DNA of 64,000 nt from Candidula unifasciata (lineage: Eukaryota; Mollusca; Gastropoda; Stylommatophora; Geomitridae), in assembly GCA_905116865.2 (NCBI GenBank), contig CAJHNH020008557.1:186001-250000 (forward strand), given 5' to 3'. The position numbers and the translations under genes are program-made. This document shows, piece after piece, positions 56,390 through 64,000 of this stretch. Every line of letters starts with the position of its first letter. Position 1 is the stretch's first letter. A model generated the notes under the pieces. That model was not told where the DNA came from, ran no database searches, and was given only the letters and a program-made list of their open reading frames with translations.

Positions 56390-56650
56390 TACCTGAAAGT
56401 CTCTGTGTCTCTAGCCAGTTCAGCCCTGGTGTGCTTTTGCAGCTGGTGCATCTTCAGTGTTTTGTATGCATCTTCATGGAGATAAGGCTGATTTTTCAGA
56501 AACTACCTACCATCAGCATTTGTGTCCAGTCTACCATGTCGTTTAACATGCTTAACTATTTGGATACGAGACTGTTTTTATCTTCTTGGTCTGTGGCGTT
56601 GTAAGAGATTTTCTGCAACATTTTGGTGATTAAAAGTTCATGACTCACAT
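56390..56650 (-). mobile_element. LINE family B fragment, minus copy 2
   Basis: The minus strand shares ordered blocks with 32740-33030 and 63000-63440, such as AAACACTGAAGATGCACCAG, GCTGAACTGGCTAGAGA and TTTCAGGTATTTTGTGAGA. The frame is destroyed. Confidence 0.5.
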
Positions 56651-56734
56651 TCATTAGCAGATAGAAATGATTAATACATCAAATATAATGTAACAAATGG
56701 ATATTACGTTGAATCTCTTTCACATCGCAGATGG

Positions 56735-56835
56735 TATTCCAGCCGCCTTATGGATGGTTTTCCAGCCGCCTTATGGATGGTATTCCAGCCACCTTATGGA
56801 TGGTATTCCAGCCACCTTATGGATGGTTTTCCAGT
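56735..56835. repeat. 23-bp unit x about 4
   Basis: The unit contains ATTCCAGCCGCCTTATGGAT. Confidence 0.85.
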
Positions 56836-57003
56836 CTTGTTGTGGACATTTGTTTATTGTTTAGCAGAAGGAATAAAACTGCTGAAGTAATAACACAGCC
56901 AGGATACATAGTTGTCTCACAGTAGTGGTCTGGTTGAAACAGAGCGTACAAGAAATGAAACAGAGAAACAATTATGAATATGGGAAAGCAAGAAGGATGG
57001 AGT

Positions 57004-57245
57004 TAATTCTCAAGATGTACACTTCCATGGAGCACGGGTGATACATGATCTAAACCAGAACAAGGCACAGACAGCGGTTGTGGAGTTAATACCAAGATGT
57101 GCACAAACATGGAGCACCAGTGATACATGGTCTAAACCAGAACAAGGCACAGACAGCGGTTGTGGAGTTAATACCAAGATGTACACAAACATGGAGCACC
57201 AGTGATACATGATCTAAACCAGAACAAGGCACAGATAGCTGTTGG
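57004..57245. repeat. about 82-bp unit x 3
   Basis: The unit contains ACCAAGATGTACACAAACAT, GGAGCACCAGTGATACATG and ACCAGAACAAGGCACAGACA. Confidence 0.9.
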
Positions 57246-57417
57246 TGGGGTATGTTTTGGGCTGGTCTGCCCTAAAGAACTGAAGAATTGGACTAACATA
57301 ACAAAGGCACACATTTGGAATTTCTCAAAGTGTAGTGCTGCTAGTTTTTCCCCCCAATTATCCATTCAACTGCAGAACGTCACTAATACAATATAACTAT
57401 TCATGACAGCAGTCCTA

Positions 57418-58478
57418 GGCAGAAAGTCTATAGGTTTTGCTATGGCAGCCATGTTTTGTTATGGCAATCCTGTCTGTATGTTTGGCTATAGCATTCCTGT
57501 TTTGTTTGTAGGTTTGGTTAAGGCAGTCATGTGTGTAGGTTTGAATATGGCAATCCTGTGTGTAGGTTTAGCTATAGTAATCCTGTGTATAAATTTGGCT
57601 ATGGCAATCCTGTGCATAGGTTTAGCTATGGCAATCCTGTGCATAGGTTTAGCTACGGCAATCCTATGCATAGGTTTAGCTATGGCAATCCTATGCATAT
57701 GTTTAGCTATGGCAATCCTGTGCATAGATTTAGTTATGGTAATCCTGTGCATAGGTTTAGCTACGGCAATCCTGTGCATAGGTTTAGCTACGGCAGTCCT
57801 GTGCATATGTTTAGCTATGGCAATCCTGTGCATAGATTTAGTTATATGAGTCCTGAGTGTAGATTTAGCTATAGTAATCCTGTGTATAGATTTGGCTATG
57901 GCAATCCTGTGCATAGGTTTAGCTACGGCAATCCTGTGCATATGTTTAGCTATGGCAATCCTGTGCATAGGTTAAGCTATGGCAATCCTGTGCATAGGTT
58001 TAGCTACGGCAATCCTGTCCATAGGTTTAGCTACGACAATCCTGTGGATAGATTTGGCTATGACAGTTCTGAGTATAGGTATAGCTAGGACAGTTCTGAG
58101 TATAGTTATAGCTAGGACAGTTCTGAGTTTAGGTATAGCTAGGACAGTTCTGAGTATAGGTATAGCTAGGACAGTTCTGAGTATAGGTATAGCTAGGACA
58201 GTTCTGAGTATAGGTATAGCTAGGACAGTTCTGAGTATAGGTATAGCTAGGACAGTTCTGAGTATAGGTATAGCTAGGACAGCTCTGAGTATAGGTATAG
58301 CTAGGACAGTTCTGAGTATAGGTATAGCTAGGACAGTTCTGAGTATAGGTATAGCTAGGACAGTTCTGAGTATAGGTATAGCTAGGACAGTTCTGAGTAT
58401 AGGTATAGCTAGGACAGTTCTGAGTATAGGTATAGCTAGGACAGTTCTGAGTATAGGTATAGCTAGGACAGTTCTGTT
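57418..58478. repeat. minisatellite, 27-bp unit, about 38 copies in two subfamilies
   Basis: Left subfamily (to about 58060): GGTTTAGCTATGGCAATCCT plus GTGCATA. Right subfamily: GGTATAGCTAGGACAGTTCT plus GAGTATA, nearly identical copies. The boundary units at 58035-58080 are intermediate. Since 27 is a multiple of 9 several frames stay open on both strands (up to 196 codons); none is a gene. Confidence 0.96.
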
Positions 58479-59750
<1,272 letters not shown>

Positions 59751-60114
59751 CCTTATTTGGTCAACATGTGCCTGTGTGTCTGTTCTGTACTGGCACACAC
59801 ATGTGGTATAAGGTGACCCTGTTGTTATGGACGTCCTCCCTATCAACCATGTGTTTTCTATGGTGGTCCTTGTTTCAATTTCAATAAGATGCCCGGATTG
59901 AAAAATCCCAACACTTGCCAAACAAACCCAATCACTTCCCGCACATGCTTATATTTCTTCTGATTTCTGTGTGATGTCCAGCTGTACCAGATGTGCTAGG
60001 TGCTGCTGGAGAGATGTCACACAAGCCTCAATGTTTCCCAGTGCAGCTGTTGTATTGGTCAGGTTTTATTTCAGCATAATTTGATTTTTTATTCACACCA
60101 GCAAGGGTCAGGAA
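59751..60114. other. unique stretch
   Basis: Nothing recognisable. Confidence 0.35.
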
Positions 60115-60560
60115 CCTTTTATTTGTGTTCATGAGTGTCCCAGAATTGTTTGTGTAGACTGGCAACAAGTTTACACATTCTTGTCCCTGTTTACCAGTGT
60201 CACATAACTGTCTGTGCATACTGGAAATTACACATTGTTTTCCATGTTGATCAGTGTCCTAGAACTGTTTGTGTAGACTGGAAATTACACATTGTTTTCC
60301 ATGTTGATCAGTGTCCTAGAACTGTTTGTGTAGACTGGAAATTACACATTGTTTTCCATGTTGATCAGTGTCCTAGAACTGTTTGTGCAGACTGCAAATA
60401 AGTTTTCCATGTTGATCAGTGTCCTAGAACTGTTTATGCAGACTGCACATAAGTTTTCCTTGTTGATTAGTGTCCTAGATCTGTTTGTGCAGACTGCACA
60501 TAAGTTTTCCTTGTTGATTAGTGTCCTAGATCTGTTTGTGCAGACTGCAGATATGTTTTC
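60115..60560. repeat. minisatellite, 54-57-bp unit, about 8 copies
   Basis: The unit contains TTCCATGTTGATCAGTGTCC and TAGAACTGTTTGTGTAGACT. Right-hand units are 48-54 bp with GCACATAAG in place of GAAATTACACATTG. Confidence 0.92.
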
Positions 60561-60665
60561 CACATCAACAGATCCCATACATTTTTGTGTGGTTTTCAAC
60601 AACTTCATGCATCCTGTGGCAGCTTTAGTAATTAATTATCAACAGCAAAACTCCCCATATATACA

Positions 60666-61048
60666 TGGCCAACCACCTGATAGCTTAATCAGACAGTCCC
60701 TGGCCAACCACCTGATAGCTCCAGCAGACAGTCCCTGGCCAACCACCTGATAGCTTTAGCAGACAGTCCCTGGCCAACCACCTGATAGCTCCAGCAGTCT
60801 CTGGCCAACCACCTGATAGCTTCAGCAGGCAGTCCCTGGCCAACCACCTGATAGCTCCAGCAGACAGTCCCTGGCCAACCACCTGATAGCTTAAGCAGAC
60901 AGTCCCTGGCCAACCACCTGATAGCTCCAGCAGACAGTCCCTGGCCAACCACCTGATAGCTCCAGCAGACAGTCTCTGGCCAACCAACCACCTGATAGCT
61001 CCAGCAGACAGTCTCTGGCCAACCAACCACCTGATAGCTTTAGCAGAC
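60666..61048. repeat. minisatellite, 35-bp unit, about 11 copies
   Basis: The unit contains CCAACCACCTGATAGCTCCA and GCAGACAGTCCCTGG. Confidence 0.95.
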
Positions 61049-61544
61049 ACAAAGCCACATCAGTGTTAAATTCTCTCTGTTGAGAACATCATGTTTGAAC
61101 ATTGAGTGACTAATGAAAATTGTGCAGTTGCATGAAAAATGTACTTCATTTTGACCTAACTGTGGAACTAATTCATGTGTGTGCCTTTTGGCATATTGTG
61201 AAGTGACTAAAAACAGCCATTGCACTGAAGTGACTTTCACATAGTGCCAGCGACGATGTTTTTGATGGCTTTCATAGACTCATCAGCTGATTACTGTGTA
61301 GATAAACTGTTACTGTTATTTTGTGGTGGAGTTATTCTGCCACCCACCTTTGATTCTATTTGCATCCTTCAGTAAGTTTGACTACCAGATGATCACCGTT
61401 GATTTTATTCAGTGTAGTTCATTGATATTGTTGACCAAATGGTTATAAAATCAAATTTTTATTTGAGACAGTTTTTTTCCGTGGCGATGCATTTTTTGAC
61501 TGTTTTATAATTTGTAGTCAGTTCTGTCTAGTGCAGTGGCTAGA
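61049..61544. other. unique stretch
   Basis: Nothing recognisable. Confidence 0.35.
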
Positions 61545-61852
61545 GTTGTTGGGTAATGGTTAGGGTGCTTGTGGTCATTTGTTGTCTTATGGTTAGAGTG
61601 TTTGCTTGTTGTCTTGTGATTAGAGTGCTTGTTGTCTTATGGTTAGATTGCTTGTTATCATGTGGTTAGAGTGCCTGTTATTGTGTGGTTAGAGTCCTTG
61701 CTTGTAATCATGTGGTTAGTCCTTGCTTGTTGTCTTGTGGTTAGAGTGCCTGTTATTGTGTGGTTAGAGTGCTTGTTATCATGTGGTTAGAGTCTTTGCT
61801 TGTTATCATGTGGTTAGTCCTTGCTTGTTTTGTGGTTAGAGTGCTTGTTACT
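61545..61852. repeat. irregular minisatellite, about 20-28-bp unit
   Basis: Units resemble TGTGGTTAGAGTGCTTGTT with variable spacers (GTCTTG, ATCATG, ATTGTG). Confidence 0.85.
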
Positions 61853-61929
61853 GATAAATTACTGGCTTGGTGAACCAGGCAAACTAACAGCTTGTAAGTC
61901 TACAGGCAGAGGGTATATATGTGATTGTG

Positions 61930-62139
61930 TGAGTGAGAGAGAGAGGGGGAGGGGGAGAGAGAGAGAGAGAGGGGAAGAGAGAGAGAGAGGGGAAGAGAGA
62001 GAGAAACGTCTAAGAGCACATAAATAAAGGAATGTTCATTTACTAGGGACACATTTACTCAGGTTTGAAATTACATGAATGGATGATCACTGAGTCGGAG
62101 GTGTGGTTGTGTGTGTGTCTGTGAGAGAGGAAGAAGAAA

Positions 62140-62194
<55 letters not shown>
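61930..62194. repeat. two GA-rich microsatellites
   Basis: GA/GGGGA-rich run at 61930-62003 and a purer (GA)n run at 62140-62194. Confidence 0.93.
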
Positions 62195-62197
<3 letters not shown>

Positions 62198-62493
62198 AAC
62201 AGCTGAACACTGCATTTGTGTATTTTTTGCTACAGCTATGTCACGCCTTAAAGCACTTTTACTGCCATACTGTCTTTTGTTTTTCTGTGCAACCTGTATA
62301 TGCATTTCTCTCATGATTATCATTTATTTTGTGAAACCAGATACGTTTATGTAAATATTCATGAACAATTTTATGTAAATGTATTATGGAAAGGTTTTAT
62401 GAAAAATGTGTGTGTGAATTATATTTGTAATTGTTGCAGTGTTCAGAATGAATACCTGCAGTATAACCAGTGAAGAGTTGGGATCTTCTTTGA
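62195..62493. other. unique stretch
   Basis: Nothing recognisable. Confidence 0.35.
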
Positions 62494-62632
62494 TGGCACA
62501 GATGATGTAGACCGTGGGTGTTGTGATGGGGCACCCCCAGTGTGGGCACAGATGATGTAGACTGTGGGTGTTGTGATGGGGCACCCTCAGTGTGGGCACA
62601 GATGATGTAAACTGTGGGTGTTGTGATGGGGC
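62494..62632. repeat. 50-bp unit x about 3
   Basis: The unit contains GGCACAGATGATGTAGACTG and TGGGTGTTGTGATGGGGCAC. Confidence 0.9.
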
Positions 62633-62884
62633 ACCCATGATTGCCTGGGCCCAGCTCAAGGGAGAAATACCCCAGTCAAGCAACTCATTCAAAAGTGGGC
62701 TCCATTTTTTTAATGGCTAAACAGTTAGTTGCCTGTCCCTGTGCAAAATGTTGTCAGAGTAAGGAAGTTTAGATAGCTGACTGCCAGACTAGAAGAGAGC
62801 AGTGACAACAGGTGTGACTGCACTCAAGCGAGTATCAACAGACGAATGGGGGGGGATCACTGAAGCGAATTCACTGAATCAACA

Positions 62885-62907
62885 GGGGGGGGGGGGGGGG
62901 GGGGGGG

Positions 62908-62966
<59 letters not shown>
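62885..62966 (+). repeat. poly-G tract, 82 bases
   Basis: Eighty-one G residues with a single A at about 62910. The run is strongly G-quadruplex-prone, and its assembled length is uncertain. Confidence 0.9.
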
Positions 62967-62967
<1 letters not shown>

Positions 62968-62999
62968 GAGAGGAACAACTATGCATGGGACACAACTGA

Positions 63000-63445
63000 A
63001 CTTTTAAACCCAGCAACTTAACAGTTGTGAGTCTTGGACTCTCACTCAGTCACTGAGGAAAAAGATTAGAGCTTTTGAATTGAAATGTTATAGAAAAATT
63101 CTTAGAATACAATGGATCAGGAAGAGGAAAACATCGACATTCTGAACAAGTTAAACGTCAAGGAGAACTGGCTCATAAACAGCATCCTGTTCTGAAAGTT
63201 GAAGTATTTTGGCCACATCAAGCGTCATGGTGGCTTCGAAAAGACAGTGATGGAAGGTGCAGTTTGTGGAAGGCGAGGCAGGGGTCAACCATCGCGAAGA
63301 TGGATACAAACATTGAAGATGCATTGGCATTGAAAGCACATGGGGCCAGAGAACTGGCTGGAGAAAGGGATACTTTCAGGCGTGCCGTGAAGAGAGTGAT
63401 GTTCTGTAAAGGACTTGCTAATTGATGATGAGCACAAGAAGAAGA
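63000..63445 (+). mobile_element. LINE family B fragment, best copy
   Basis: Remnants read, across frame changes, ELKCYRKILRIQWI-like, LKYFGHIKRHGGFEKTVMEG, CGRRGRGQPSRRW and AHGARELAGERDTFRRAVKR. The end is GGACTTGCTAATTGATGATG then GAGCACAAGAAGAAGAAGAA. This is the extreme C-terminus and 3' end of a non-LTR reverse transcriptase. Confidence 0.75.
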
Positions 63446-63481
63446 AGAATACTAGACCTAGCTTAATTTGGTTTATGTGCA

Positions 63482-63503
63482 CCCCCCCCCCCCCCCCCCC
63501 CCC
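63482..63503. repeat. poly-C tract
   Basis: About 22 C residues, immediately after the LINE fragment. Confidence 0.9.
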
Positions 63504-64000
63504 TCTCTCCTGAATTCCATCACATAGAGATTTTTGGTCAAAGTGGTACCTTTTTTTCTCTCAAGAAGACAATAGAAAGAAGGAAGAGGACCTAAGGATA
63601 GCAGGGAGCACAGAAGAGGATTTGTAGGTGCCAGAAATCTGTAAGTTAGAAAACAGATGTGTAATGTGCATGTCTTTATGGGACCTGTCACTCTATACAT
63701 GATGTCCGGACCTAACAGTTTATATTGTCCTGTCTGCCTCTTTGACCTGGTTCATCTTGTGTGGGATCAGGTCTGAATGCACAAACATCTCACGCATCAC
63801 CACAGTTCTACGTCCTAACTACCTTAGTGATTTTTTTGAGGTGATGTAAGCACAGTTACATAACAACTGAAATGTAAGCGGGTATGATGTTTCTCTTCTC
63901 TCTCTCTCTCTTATATCTTGTTTCTGAGATCTCCTCAAAAATCTGTTATATACCAGTCATAAAAACATTAAAAATATAACACATTATTCATATATTTGGT
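63504..64000. other. unique stretch to window end
   Basis: No gene recognised; a short (CT)n run lies at 63893-63911. Confidence 0.4.

Overview
The window looks like animal (metazoan) nuclear DNA, most likely from a mollusc or another lophotrochozoan; a gastropod is my best guess. The reasons are a TCF/LEF gene split by long GT-AG introns, several families of non-LTR retrotransposon fragments, tRNA-derived SINEs, hAT-type transposons and many minisatellites. One base (12492) is an N, so this is a draft assembly. Nothing prokaryotic is visible: no operons, CRISPR or rRNA.

The only host gene I can support is a TCF/LEF (pangolin/TCF7L2-type) HMG-box factor, the nuclear effector of Wnt/beta-catenin signalling, on the + strand. 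Seven coding exons at 7532-7643, 22010-22100, 31108-31302, 32420-32627, 35572-35851, 37451-37526 and 48614-49199 join in frame at canonical splice sites. They give 515 codons: the DPKTG-type middle region, a proline-rich stretch, the HMG box, a basic tail, a Ser/Gly linker, a complete four-cysteine C-clamp, and a C-terminal PISLS motif that resembles a CtBP-binding site. The N-terminal beta-catenin-binding exons are not visible and probably lie upstream of the window.

Layout: 1-7500 is non-genic or 5' intronic DNA with tRNA-like SINE remnants, a LINE fragment and a 35-bp array. 7532-49199 is the gene, and roughly half of it is tandem repeat with periods of about 20-61 bp. 49200-53010 is the 3' UTR or flank, with 31-bp and 36-bp arrays. 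53010-64000 holds hAT elements, including one that matches the SPIN/Charlie-like group but has an internal minisatellite, more small arrays, microsatellites, a long poly-G tract and LINE fragments. By my interval estimates about 45% of the window is minisatellite.

The long minus-strand open frames (up to 868 codons) are read through minisatellites and are not genes. The points most worth checking are the SPIN-like transposon with a satellite inside it, two arrays that begin within a few bases of splice donors, an array that captured its own flank, a short LINE-tail element with a target-site duplication, and a repeat family with an ICK motif that forms a near-palindrome.
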